A DNA stretch of 34,427 bases from the IMG/VR virus record IMGVR_UViG_3300005828_000057, positions 1 through 34,427 of that record, one strand, 5' to 3'. Shown here piece by piece: positions 21,092 through 29,821 of this stretch. The first letter of the stretch is position 1. Each line of letters starts with the position of its first letter. The notes under the pieces were generated by a model. That model did not search any database, had not been told where the DNA came from, and saw only the letters and a program-made list of their open reading frames with translations. This stretch comes from a virus. A program made the translations under genes and the position numbers.

Positions 21092-21520
21092 CTATGGTGT
21101 AATTCTAACTCGTATTGTGTAACGACTCGCCGCCGTAAGTGCCGAAATACTCGGAACCGACGGATCGATCTTCACGACATGGTCAAAAATAATCCCTTGC
21201 TCTTGTGTAAATCGCCAATCAACCAAAATAATCACCGGCCCCCCGTTCTCCGACGCGTAAACAACGCTCACCGCTCTCGGAGGTTTTGCAAGCCTCCAAG
21301 TTACCGTGAGCGGAAGTGTAACCGCGTCGCTTACATATTCGAAGTCGAAATCGTGCTCTTGCCCGAGAATGTTGGACTCGAACTCGATCCCAGAATTCAC
21401 CGCGCCAATGACTTGGTTGATGAATCGATTGACAATATAAAACATGCCCGCGAGCCATTTGCGTTGATCCTTCGGAAAATCCTCGACCTTCAACAATTGT
21501 TTTGCGTTTACTTTTCCCAT
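21092..21520 (-). CDS. Putative tail or head-completion protein, 142 aa
   Basis: A 142-residue protein: an N-terminal helical part (QRKWLAGMFYIVNRFINQVIGAVNSG), then several strands (FDFEYVSDAVTLPLTVTWRL, AVSVVYASENGG, PVIILVDW) and a YTIRVRITP end. It starts in a TAATG overlap with the stabilisation-type gene and follows it in the tail block, so it is likely structural. No named family was recognised. Confidence 0.65.
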   Translation of the reverse strand: MGKVNAKQLLKVEDFPKDQRKWLAGMFYIVNRFINQVIGAVNSGIEFESNILGQEHDFDFEYVSDAVTLPLTVTWRLAKPPRAVSVVYASENGGPVIILVDWRFTQEQGIIFDHVVKIDPSVPSISALTAASRYTIRVRITP

Positions 21521-24006
21521 TATTTTGCAATCTTAAAGTCCTTGAAGTCTCGAAGCGGCATCGAGAACCCATTCAAACGAAAATTTCCATACGCTTGCCG
21601 ATGTTCAAACTTGACCCGAATGAACGATCCGCGTTGCTTTTCAAGAGGGACATAAGTCCGAATAGGTTGGCTCACGGTTGTTCCTCCCCAAGGCGCTCCG
21701 CCCCAAGGAAAGCTCCCCCAAGTTCCGATCTTGTCGCCAACTATAGAGACCCCCTCAAATCCTTGAGAGCCGTCGGTTGCAAAAGAGAGCGTTGCGGTAT
21801 CGAAGGTTGCCTCTCGGAAGAGCATTGAAATTTCTGGGAATTGCTTCGAGCTTCCGGGGTTTTCTCCGGTGACGGGAGCGTATTCGACGACGCAATTGAT
21901 TGCCTTGTAAACTTGCAACGTACCGAGCGTCCAAGTGATTTGATCGCTCACCGTGACGGTACCGAGAGGGACATTGACCGAGGTAATAATAGAATACTTG
22001 GTTGCGCTCTCGTAGAACAAGTCACCGCTCTCAATGCCCGCAACCGAAGCAAGGTTGAGGACAAGCCCCGTTTGGACGGTGAGCGTCACGTCAAAAGAGC
22101 GATCGACGTAATCGGTATACGTACGGTCTTTTCGTTCTTTTTCGAGCCAATCCGAATCGCCGTCTCCAAAGTACAATTTGTCGTCAACGGGATTTACAAA
22201 AGCGGTTGATTTCGTCTCCGGCCAACGAGTGAACGTCTCGGTGAACGCATTGAATGCAAAGGCTTGGGTTGGAACCGTATCGTTCGGATCGCTTACCGTG
22301 TACAAAAGATACTTCCGGTCGGTCTCGTAAGAGACGCCAAAACTGAGCTTTTTCACGTCGTCAAGAGCGGCTCCGAATTGATCCAAAATCAAGTCCTCAA
22401 TAGGTCGGGAAACAACGCTCACTCCGGTCTCGGTGACGACCATAATTCCTTGATCGCTCAATGCCCAAATTTGGTTATTTACAAGAGCGATTGAATCGGG
22501 GGCCAAAAGGCGAGCGGAAGAATCGAAGAGCTCAACGGCAAAATTCTCCGGAGCGGTTCCAGTCATCCGATATATTCCGTCTCGTTCTTTAAAAATGAAA
22601 AGTGAGTTCCGGAGCGCAAAAATGCGCAAAATCCTATCGTTTCGAGAGCCAACAAAGCGGGCATTCACAAGAGGTACCGCCTCGGGTCGATTCGTTTTTG
22701 AAAACATGATTTGGTTTTGTAAGTCGTCGTTGTCCGAACTCACGGCCGTTCCCGAAGTGGGGAGCACGGGATTGTATGCGGTTCCGTTTGCCGAGGCCGT
22801 TACGGCATAACTTGACGCTCCAATCCCGCGCTCTTCAATTAGGATTTGCCCCGGTAGATCGTTCTCCCCGGACAAATAATAGGCGTAAACCAAAGTGTTT
22901 GTTGCATAGCGGTTGATTACCCTAATGAGACTCACGGCCGTATCGGCAATGTTTTGAGCCGGAGTTCCGGCGGTGACGAGAGCAAATTCTCCGTTCGTAA
23001 TCAATTCGGCGGCCTTTGCGGTATACGCGGTTCCGGCAATTGTGATCACGTCATTGAGTTGAATTCCGCCCGTGCCCCCAACCGATAGGATCGTGAATAT
23101 CCGGCGTTGTTTGCTCTCCGTATTGGCGTAAACAACGGAACCCTCAAACGAGGCGACATCCCAAGCAAGGGGCGGTCGTTCGTTTGCTTGCAAAATTCCC
23201 TCTTGTGAAGGTGACGTGTAAAGAGTCTCGCCTCTCAAGTCATCGGGAGTCGCGTCGATGAAAGTAAGAACGCCCGCCGTGATTTCGCCCGCCGTTGGGT
23301 TGTTTTCGTAGACAAGGCCGAGCTCGTCACTTGGGGAGACGGCAACGCCTCCGGAAGCTTTTGAGCGATAAACTTGGAAGAAATCAGCGGTCGTAATTCC
23401 GGTCGGAATGGTAATAGTGAGACTCGCGTCTCGGCTTCCTCCGGCATTGTTAATAAGAATTTCCCGACCTGAGGGGGCTCCCCTTACGAGGTTTTTGTTT
23501 GCATCCGTATAACCCCAAACGACGCGATAGGCGCATTGGTTCAAGTCTGGAAGGAAGCCCGAAGCTCCCGAGAGTACGGCCTCAATGTCGAGTGCCTTGA
23601 AAAACCCCGCAAGAACCGGAGTTCCATTGTATGCATCGAGCTTGTAAATCCCGCCGTCGGTCGTAAAGTATAGGTTTGAATTTTGGCGCTCGAAGCGAAG
23701 GCGAGCAAAATCGGCATCCGGATGATTGAAGGTTCCGGAGTAAGTCGTAAGCGTCGGATCGATGTAACCCAAATTACCGCCCGTATAATTGACGATTTGT
23801 TTTCCTTGATAGAACGCGAAGCGGGAGGCTCGATCCGTGCCGGTTGGGAGTTGAATCGTGCCTTCCTTCCCTCTCCGCGACTCCAAAATGTTGTTGTCGT
23901 TGATTACCGTGTTGTCGGCTTGAACGAGTGCCCCTTGAGGGATGCCCGAGAATTCATTGGGAGCCGTATACAAGCCCTTGTGTCGGATTTGAAGAGCTTG
24001 CCCCAT
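21520..24006 (-). CDS. Tail hub / stabilisation protein, 828 aa
   Basis: An 828-residue beta-rich protein. The start (KGLYTAPNEFSGIPQGALVQADN, ILESRRG) is typical of podovirus tail accessory proteins that plug and stabilise the DNA-filled head, analogous to P22 gp10. Later segments (NLYFTTDGGIYKLD, RNSLFIFKERDGIYRMTG, IWALSDQGIMVVTETG, YLLYTVSD) look like blades of a beta-propeller. It starts in a TAATG overlap with the adaptor gene at 24006 and ends in a TAATG overlap with the next gene. Confidence 0.75.
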   Translation of the reverse strand: MGQALQIRHKGLYTAPNEFSGIPQGALVQADNTVINDNNILESRRGKEGTIQLPTGTDRASRFAFYQGKQIVNYTGGNLGYIDPTLTTYSGTFNHPDADFARLRFERQNSNLYFTTDGGIYKLDAYNGTPVLAGFFKALDIEAVLSGASGFLPDLNQCAYRVVWGYTDANKNLVRGAPSGREILINNAGGSRDASLTITIPTGITTADFFQVYRSKASGGVAVSPSDELGLVYENNPTAGEITAGVLTFIDATPDDLRGETLYTSPSQEGILQANERPPLAWDVASFEGSVVYANTESKQRRIFTILSVGGTGGIQLNDVITIAGTAYTAKAAELITNGEFALVTAGTPAQNIADTAVSLIRVINRYATNTLVYAYYLSGENDLPGQILIEERGIGASSYAVTASANGTAYNPVLPTSGTAVSSDNDDLQNQIMFSKTNRPEAVPLVNARFVGSRNDRILRIFALRNSLFIFKERDGIYRMTGTAPENFAVELFDSSARLLAPDSIALVNNQIWALSDQGIMVVTETGVSVVSRPIEDLILDQFGAALDDVKKLSFGVSYETDRKYLLYTVSDPNDTVPTQAFAFNAFTETFTRWPETKSTAFVNPVDDKLYFGDGDSDWLEKERKDRTYTDYVDRSFDVTLTVQTGLVLNLASVAGIESGDLFYESATKYSIITSVNVPLGTVTVSDQITWTLGTLQVYKAINCVVEYAPVTGENPGSSKQFPEISMLFREATFDTATLSFATDGSQGFEGVSIVGDKIGTWGSFPWGGAPWGGTTVSQPIRTYVPLEKQRGSFIRVKFEHRQAYGNFRLNGFSMPLRDFKDFKIAK

Positions 24007-24920
24007 TACCAGCGCCCGCTTCGGCGTAGAATGCCCGTTCTATTGATTATTTTCCTACCCTCTTGTTTGATTCTTGGCTCAATGACAATCGTTGCGTCGT
24101 CGGTGAGCATTTTCAAGGCTTCAAGGCCCGCCTTGTAAGAGGAGGTATCACCTTGAGCCCTTAATACTGAATTCGCGGCATGTTGGGCAAGCACCGGGTT
24201 CCACTCAACCGGGACTTGGATTACCGGGGACTCGTTTTTGCGACATAACCAATCGCCAACGGCCAACCTTGAAGGAAGGGCGTTCGTGAAAATTGCGGAG
24301 GTCGCGGTCAAAGTCGTAATGGGTTGATCGATCACAAGAGAGTCAAAATGCGGCTCGGCTTGAACGAGGTCGAAAAGGTCGGAGTTGCTCCAACTCGACG
24401 GATGTGACGAGAATTCGACCGTCTTGGTACCCGTGTTGATTGAGGATATTTGCGACGCACTTGTGTTTGCGACAATGCTTCCGGGGCGTAAGAAAACCGA
24501 CAATCGAAGGTATGAGAACCCGTTGCCGTCCTTTGGAACCAAATATAGTTGATTGCGTTTGACGTAGACTCCCGAATACCCGTAATCGGTTCGGTCGTAA
24601 TTGGAGAGGTCGTCCTCCATAATCCAATTCACGTCCGCTCGTTGGCCGGTATTTGAATCGAGGTTGTTTACGAGAGCAACATTGACAACAGTACCACCCA
24701 AAGCTCGGGAGGGAATGTCGTAAATACCCGAAGCATTGATCGGGAGATCGAAGTCGAACTCATAGAACGCCTCTCGGGTTTTCAGTATTTTTGGAAGAAC
24801 AAACGAGCGCAAACCGGCGTTTGCAAAACTCAATAGACGCGGCTCGGTATACGTTGCTTGGGAGGTTGGCATTGCGGCCCGAGTCTTGATATCGTCGAGT
24901 AATTCATTCCAAGTATACAT
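24006..24920 (-). CDS. Head-tail adaptor / tail tubular-like protein, 304 aa
   Basis: A 304-residue protein. The start (MYTWNELLDDIKTRAAMP, EPRLLSFANAGLRSFVLPKI) is a helical region like those of P22 gp4- and T7 gp11-type adaptors that join portal and tail. A beta-rich middle follows, and a helical end has EWNPVLAQHAANSVLRAQGD and a KAGLEALKMLTDD motif common in this family. It directly precedes the stabilisation-type protein with a TAATG overlap. The ATG at 24920 follows GGGG. Confidence 0.7.
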   Translation of the reverse strand: MYTWNELLDDIKTRAAMPTSQATYTEPRLLSFANAGLRSFVLPKILKTREAFYEFDFDLPINASGIYDIPSRALGGTVVNVALVNNLDSNTGQRADVNWIMEDDLSNYDRTDYGYSGVYVKRNQLYLVPKDGNGFSYLRLSVFLRPGSIVANTSASQISSINTGTKTVEFSSHPSSWSNSDLFDLVQAEPHFDSLVIDQPITTLTATSAIFTNALPSRLAVGDWLCRKNESPVIQVPVEWNPVLAQHAANSVLRAQGDTSSYKAGLEALKMLTDDATIVIEPRIKQEGRKIINRTGILRRSGRW

Positions 24921-24923
24921 TTA

Positions 24924-25223
24924 TTACCCCATTAGAGATTCGTATTCGGAGCTCTCCATAATCATTTTCTCGTCGTCGTCGTAATCGTCGCCTTCAACGC
25001 CCTTTGCGCTCTCTTGACCGACAACGTCGCTTCCGCTCTCGGAAAATTCAATTCCGTCTTGAGATCCGTCTCCCGGAACCCAATCGGGCCTTGCTTTGTT
25101 TTGAGTTGGGTCCGAGCCCTCACTGGTTTTCTTTTTTCCTATTCTACCAACGAGGCGTTCGTCCATATTTTCCTTGAGATCCTCAAGGACTCCCATTTGC
25201 GTGTCCATTTCATCATGTGGCAT
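24924..25223 (-). CDS. Hypothetical acidic protein, 99 aa
   Basis: A 99-residue highly acidic, probably disordered protein, with GDDYDDDEKMIMES near the end and a Met-rich start. It lies between the fibre and the adaptor. Its ATG at 25223 follows GGGAGG. Acidic small proteins at such positions may be assembly factors, but nothing specific supports this here. Confidence 0.6.
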   Translation of the reverse strand: MPHDEMDTQMGVLEDLKENMDERLVGRIGKKKTSEGSDPTQNKARPDWVPGDGSQDGIEFSESGSDVVGQESAKGVEGDDYDDDEKMIMESSEYESLMG

Positions 25224-25244
25224 TGTTTTCCTCCCTTTTAAAAA

Positions 25245-28200
25245 TTAATTTCCGACCCGCCGTATTTGAACCCAAGCCCGATCTTGCCCCGAGTTGTTAA
25301 AATTCCTATTCCCGCCTGAATTTTGAAAATACCTTACGCTAATGAAATCGGTTGCAACCAACCTCACAAAGCAAACCAAATACATTGCTTCACTTCCCGT
25401 ACCGGCGGGGGCGGGCCGTTGCTCAAATCGTTTTTCGACGACTCCATTTTTGTATAAGTATGTGAGCCGGTCGCCGGTCGTACTCCCAGCGATTGCTCCC
25501 CTTGAAATGACCTGATAAACCCCGTCACCGCCCGCAATGCAAGTGTACTTCCAAGCCGCGCCGGTCGTAACCCGTGACGAGACGTCCTCAACGGAGGTAT
25601 CAAAATCAAGCTGCAAAATTGTGTTATTTGTGAGAGTCGGCGTTGCCGTTGCTCCGCTCATCCAATAGTGAGCATAATAAGCGTTTGAACCGCCGCCCGG
25701 AGCCGCGACTTGGGTCTCAAGTCCCGTATCGTCGAGCATGTATAACCCGTCGGTTTTGAAATAGAGTCCCCAATCGTTTGTTGCCGGAGTTGTTGGCGTT
25801 GTAATCTCATCCCAGTAGGTTGCGGCATTGAATTTGTGATCAACGAGGGTTGTCCAAGTCGTATCATTGTAACTACCTACCGTGACGGAATTGATTGTTG
25901 CGCCGTGAGAAAAGAGCATTATATCCGCGTCGGAATTGTCCATTCCGATGCAAGCTTGACCAAGGCCCTCAAAATAGATGTAAGCATCTCCGCCCGATAC
26001 CGGAGTGCTCAATCTCAATACGGCGTCGGACCCGGCGGTATTTGAAGAGTTGGCAATTGTGAATCGAACTTGGGCTCCGGATAGGGATGACAATTGAGTG
26101 ACTTGCCCGTCGTCAATCCTAAAACGCTCAACTCCGCCCGTTGCAAATGACATTTCGTCGAGTGCGGCGGTGTATATTCCAGTGTTTTGATCGTTCGTGA
26201 ATCGAATCGCCGGAGCGCCGACGGTGCCGTCGGGCAAGTTGATCGGTACTTCGTATGTAACCGCCGTTGACGCAACTCGGAAGGCTTGCACTCCGTCCTT
26301 GGCAAAACGCATCGTTCCGGCGGAGAGGTAAATCCCCGTATCGGTATCCGATCCAAATGAAATACCGGGCAATGTTACCGTGCCGTCGGCGAATCGGACG
26401 ACCGTATAGAATTGTTGATCCGCCGTTCCGGCGTCGTAGACCAACCCTCCGCCCGAGGAAATTCCAATTCTATTGGCTGAAACCCTATATATTCCCGTGT
26501 CGGTATCAGCGGAAAAACTATACGAGGGAGCCGCCGCACTTCCGTCGGCGAGTTGGAGAGTTGTAAACGACGGAGCGAATGAAGGGATTGTGACGACTCC
26601 GGCGGGAGTAATAGTAATTGCGGTCGTGCCGCCGCCAATGGTTGCGCTCGTTCCAATTATTAGGTTGTCGGATACGTTGTTGTCTATTCCCATGTGGTAA
26701 TGTTGGCCAACCGTATCAATTGTCCAAACGATGATCGGATCACCGGCTCCGGAACCTTCAACCCTTAAGTTGAGTTCCGATCCGGAAGCTACGTTTGTCG
26801 TATCCAAATTTTCAATAGTGAAGCGATGATTTGACCCTATGGTTGTTGAACGATGAAACCAAAGGCCGCCCGTGAGAACGCCCGAGCTTGAGTTGTCCTT
26901 GCCAATTCCAATTGCATTGCTCGAATTGTTGATTCGAAGCCAATTATTTGTTCCCAAGGTAGAACCGGAGGAAATGACAAATGCGTCAACGTCATTGTTG
27001 TCCATTCCCAATGACCAAGAATCGGTCCCGCTTCCAGTGAATACGACCTTTGGATCGCCTCCGGAAGAGCCGCCGCACTCCAACTTCAAGACGGCATTAG
27101 AGGAATTGCTCGTATTGTCCAAATTGTATACTCGTAATATGACATCGCCCGCTATATTTGTCCTTTGAACGTGAACGTCATTGCCAACAAAACGCCAAGT
27201 GAGATCCGCCTCGTATTGGGCAACAATCTCGGAGTTGAGGTCTATATCGTGAGTAAATTTGACCTTGTCCGCGTCGGAATTGTCCATTCCGATCGAGGCT
27301 TGTCCGGCGGCCTGAAAACGAATATATGCGTCTCCGGCGGCGCTCGAAGCCGTTTCGAGAGAAAGCACTAGCCCGGAAGAGGCGGCGACATTTGAATTCA
27401 AAAAGCGAACCGAGGCGTCACTTCCCGCAACGTCTTGAACAACAAGGAATGGTTTGAATACCCGAACGTCGGTTGCTCCGACTTGAACGAATTGAACGCC
27501 GCCGGAAGCGACTGAAACTTGATTCGTTGTTGAAAGGTATAGGCCGGTATCGGTATCCGATCCAAAAGCCATGCTTGGAAGGGCTACGGTTCCGTTCGTG
27601 AACCTTACCGGGCCGCCGAAGAATTGATGAGCCGTTGCCGTAATGTGAAGGGCTTGAACGCCCGCGACTGCGACCGCGACCTCGTCATTTGCAGGGGAGT
27701 AAATCCCGGTGTTTTGATCGTCCGCAAAAGTGAGGGTAGGACTTGGGGCGGTACCGTCTGGAAGGGCTATTTTCACTTCGGAGGTAATAGACGTACTTCC
27801 GAATCGGACGACTTGAGCGCCTCCAAAGCCGAGGCGCATGGTTCCGGCTTCGAGATATAGGCCGGTATCGGGATCGGAATTAAAACTATAGGCCGGAAGG
27901 GCCACGGTTCCGTCGGGTACCAATATTTGATCAAGCAAATAATTGAAATTTCCGGTCGTAAGTTGACCACTTGCCGCTTCGGTAATGACAACCTTGCCCG
28001 ATGCGAGAGGCGTTGAGGGGACAATAGGGTTGCCGTTGAAAGTAAGTTCGTCGGAAGTGTTTACGCCAAGCTCAAGGTCCGAAGCATCGGCGAAATCACG
28101 CCAAGCGATGATCTCCGTATTTCCCAATCGGACGACGCCGGATTGAGCAACGTCGGAAGCTCTTGATTTGTAATAAATTGATTTGAGGCCCGCCGTAGGA

Positions 28201-28367
28201 CCGAAGTCCACATCCGCGAGCAAAAAGAAATTCCCGCCGTCGGTTTTAAATGAATTGTTCGCAAGAGATATTAAGAGCCCGTCAACGCCGGTTGACCCCG
28301 CCCAATCTCGCTCGCCCTCGGAGGGGACCGCGTAAACAATACCGTTGAAAGTGACGTTGGTTGACAT
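25245..28367 (-). CDS. Long repeat tail fibre with C1q-like tip, 1040 aa
   Basis: A 1040-residue fibre. Six copies of a roughly 43-residue unit (DGTvalPa.sFgsDtDTGiYl....v.....GvQ..r) begin near residues 151, 203, 257, 607, 660 and 712. Between and after them, four GMDN-type units (GMDNSDAD, GMDNNDVD, GIDNNVSD, GMDNSDAD) lie near residues 360, 454, 559 and 808. The end (residues about 897-1040, with WKYTCIAGGDGVYQVI and FISVRYFQNSGG) resembles a C1q/TNF-like trimeric jelly roll and is the likely receptor-binding tip. No S74 autocleaving chaperone was seen. The repeats suggest a trimeric shaft. It follows the capsid terminator and begins with ATG at 28367. Confidence 0.85.
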   Translation of the reverse strand: MSTNVTFNGIVYAVPSEGERDWAGSTGVDGLLISLANNSFKTDGGNFFLLADVDFGPTAGLKSIYYKSRASDVAQSGVVRLGNTEIIAWRDFADASDLELGVNTSDELTFNGNPIVPSTPLASGKVVITEAASGQLTTGNFNYLLDQILVPDGTVALPAYSFNSDPDTGLYLEAGTMRLGFGGAQVVRFGSTSITSEVKIALPDGTAPSPTLTFADDQNTGIYSPANDEVAVAVAGVQALHITATAHQFFGGPVRFTNGTVALPSMAFGSDTDTGLYLSTTNQVSVASGGVQFVQVGATDVRVFKPFLVVQDVAGSDASVRFLNSNVAASSGLVLSLETASSAAGDAYIRFQAAGQASIGMDNSDADKVKFTHDIDLNSEIVAQYEADLTWRFVGNDVHVQRTNIAGDVILRVYNLDNTSNSSNAVLKLECGGSSGGDPKVVFTGSGTDSWSLGMDNNDVDAFVISSGSTLGTNNWLRINNSSNAIGIGKDNSSSGVLTGGLWFHRSTTIGSNHRFTIENLDTTNVASGSELNLRVEGSGAGDPIIVWTIDTVGQHYHMGIDNNVSDNLIIGTSATIGGGTTAITITPAGVVTIPSFAPSFTTLQLADGSAAAPSYSFSADTDTGIYRVSANRIGISSGGGLVYDAGTADQQFYTVVRFADGTVTLPGISFGSDTDTGIYLSAGTMRFAKDGVQAFRVASTAVTYEVPINLPDGTVGAPAIRFTNDQNTGIYTAALDEMSFATGGVERFRIDDGQVTQLSSLSGAQVRFTIANSSNTAGSDAVLRLSTPVSGGDAYIYFEGLGQACIGMDNSDADIMLFSHGATINSVTVGSYNDTTWTTLVDHKFNAATYWDEITTPTTPATNDWGLYFKTDGLYMLDDTGLETQVAAPGGGSNAYYAHYWMSGATATPTLTNNTILQLDFDTSVEDVSSRVTTGAAWKYTCIAGGDGVYQVISRGAIAGSTTGDRLTYLYKNGVVEKRFEQRPAPAGTGSEAMYLVCFVRLVATDFISVRYFQNSGGNRNFNNSGQDRAWVQIRRVGN

Positions 28368-28380
28368 GCTAGTACCTCAC

Positions 28381-28420
28381 GCAAAAAAGAGAAAATAAGA
28401 GAGGGGAGCATGAGCTCCCC
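28381..28420 (-). terminator. Hairpin terminator after the capsid gene
   Basis: On the minus strand GGGGAGC pairs perfectly with GCTCCCC (28403-28420) with a four-base loop, followed by a T-rich run with TTATTTTCTCTTTTTT down to about 28383. It lies just after the capsid stop. Partial termination here would give more capsid than tail transcript. Confidence 0.7.
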
Positions 28421-28432
28421 CCAACTTAATTA

Positions 28433-29656
28433 CTAGGTTATGCCCGTGTACTTGGTGCAATGTGCTGGAATTTGAGACATGATCGCTTGATCGGCGAATG
28501 CTCTAAGTTCCAATCCTGCATTGTCATCCAACTCGCGGAAGATCGTCTCGCTCATGCCGGGGCGACGGAATGTGATATCCGTTGCTCCAACGCGAACCAA
28601 TCGTTTCGCTGGGTTCGGAACCAAGAACGCCTCGCCTTCCTTCACAAAGGGATGCGCTTCCATTTCGGTCGCACCGTTTGTGGAGTAGTACTTGATCGCT
28701 TTTGTTCCGGTTTTTGCCCGCTCGGACAACTCGGCTCCGTATCGGCGAAGAGCCGATTCATCGGAGTTGAGTTTGTTCCATTTAATTGCCGCAAGGTAGA
28801 CGCAAGCATCTTCCATGAGACCCATATTTACCGCGTCGGAAATTCCGTTGAGAATTGCCAATAGGGTAATGGCGCCGCCAACATTGCGAGTATTGGACTT
28901 CCAAAGCTCGTACAATGAAGCGTCGATATTAAATAGAACGCCCGTGTTGGTCATGATTTTATCAATGCCCGCACATTCCTTGAAGGCCGTTGCCGTTCGA
29001 GCCCCTTTAAAAAAGAGGTAATCGGTTGCAACAACCGCCGCCGAAGTTCCCGAGACGGTGACTTCCCGAGCCGAAATGTCAACACTGACAACCGTAAGGT
29101 CGGCGTTGTGTTGAGTATCCGTTCCGGTGATACCGTCAAAGGCTTCGAGGATTGCGTCCTTCATTCCCGACCAAATGCCGGGAGCCCAACTTGCCGCTGT
29201 AAGCACAAGTGCTCCGGCGGTATTGGTAAGAACGATCCCAAGGCCTTGTTGACCGTAAATGAACGCCAACTCTTGCCGCTTGGCAAAAGAGCGTTGCATG
29301 TTGTCAACAACAAGGGAAGTTGCGCTCTCAAAAGCGGCCGCTCCGGCTTCCGATGCCTTGAATACGTCCTCGTAAGAGAGACGTGAACGAAGGACAATCA
29401 TCGAGCCCGCGATTTTCGCTTTGAGTACCTTACCGGCAACGGCGGCATTGAGAGCGAAATCGCTATCACCGCTCGCGCCGTACGAAAACCCGTGCTCATG
29501 TTGTAGAACAACGGGAATTACGTATTGGTCTCCAAGCTTTTCACGTTTGGAGAAAGGTACGCGTTTCATTAGTTTTGCAAAGTCGGGAACGGCACGAATC
29601 GCACCGTCACCGTATACCTCTTTAAATAAGGCATCGAGTGTATTTGTAGCTGCCAT
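28433..29656 (-). CDS. Major capsid protein, HK97-fold type, 407 aa
   Basis: A 407-residue major capsid protein. The start (ATNTLDALFKEVYGDGAI, LMKRVPFSKREKLGDQYVIPV) gives the N-arm and E-loop-like region. A long helix, SLVVDNMQRSFAKRQELAFIYGQQGLG, near residues 125-160 is the spine-type helix, and the end has ITFRRPGMSETIFRELDDNAGLELR. This matches capsid proteins of podoviruses that follow a separate scaffold. It lies in the order portal, scaffold, capsid. The ATG at 29656 follows TAAGGGGGCTTCCAA, and the stop is TAG. Confidence 0.85.
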   Translation of the reverse strand: MAATNTLDALFKEVYGDGAIRAVPDFAKLMKRVPFSKREKLGDQYVIPVVLQHEHGFSYGASGDSDFALNAAVAGKVLKAKIAGSMIVLRSRLSYEDVFKASEAGAAAFESATSLVVDNMQRSFAKRQELAFIYGQQGLGIVLTNTAGALVLTAASWAPGIWSGMKDAILEAFDGITGTDTQHNADLTVVSVDISAREVTVSGTSAAVVATDYLFFKGARTATAFKECAGIDKIMTNTGVLFNIDASLYELWKSNTRNVGGAITLLAILNGISDAVNMGLMEDACVYLAAIKWNKLNSDESALRRYGAELSERAKTGTKAIKYYSTNGATEMEAHPFVKEGEAFLVPNPAKRLVRVGATDITFRRPGMSETIFRELDDNAGLELRAFADQAIMSQIPAHCTKYTGIT

Positions 29657-29821
29657 TTGGAAGCCCCCTTATTAAGTTTACGAACGAAAATCGTCCGCAT
29701 GGTTTTCGGTTGTTGGTTTGTGCGCGTGCTCTTGGTTTGGCCCTTGGGGTTGGACGTGTCGGGTCCGTGGCCTTGGATACCCGTATCGCCCCTATTGGCG
29801 CCGTGAGTGCTTTAAATTTTT
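29657..29821. other. 165-bp gap between scaffold and capsid genes
   Basis: No supported ORF. On the coding strand the middle of the gap is rich in C and A and poor in G and T, a composition associated with Rho loading or an unstructured leader. A short inverted repeat GATAC-GG-GTATC lies near its upstream end. No convincing promoter was found. The gap may hold signals that raise capsid expression. Confidence 0.4.

Noticed and set aside
20939-21655. Rightward 238-codon ORF
   Set aside because: Antisense across two virion genes and their junction, without start signals.
25245-28367. CRISPR-like or tandem DNA repeats
   Set aside because: The repeats are diverged coding repeats of a fibre, not short identical repeats with spacers.
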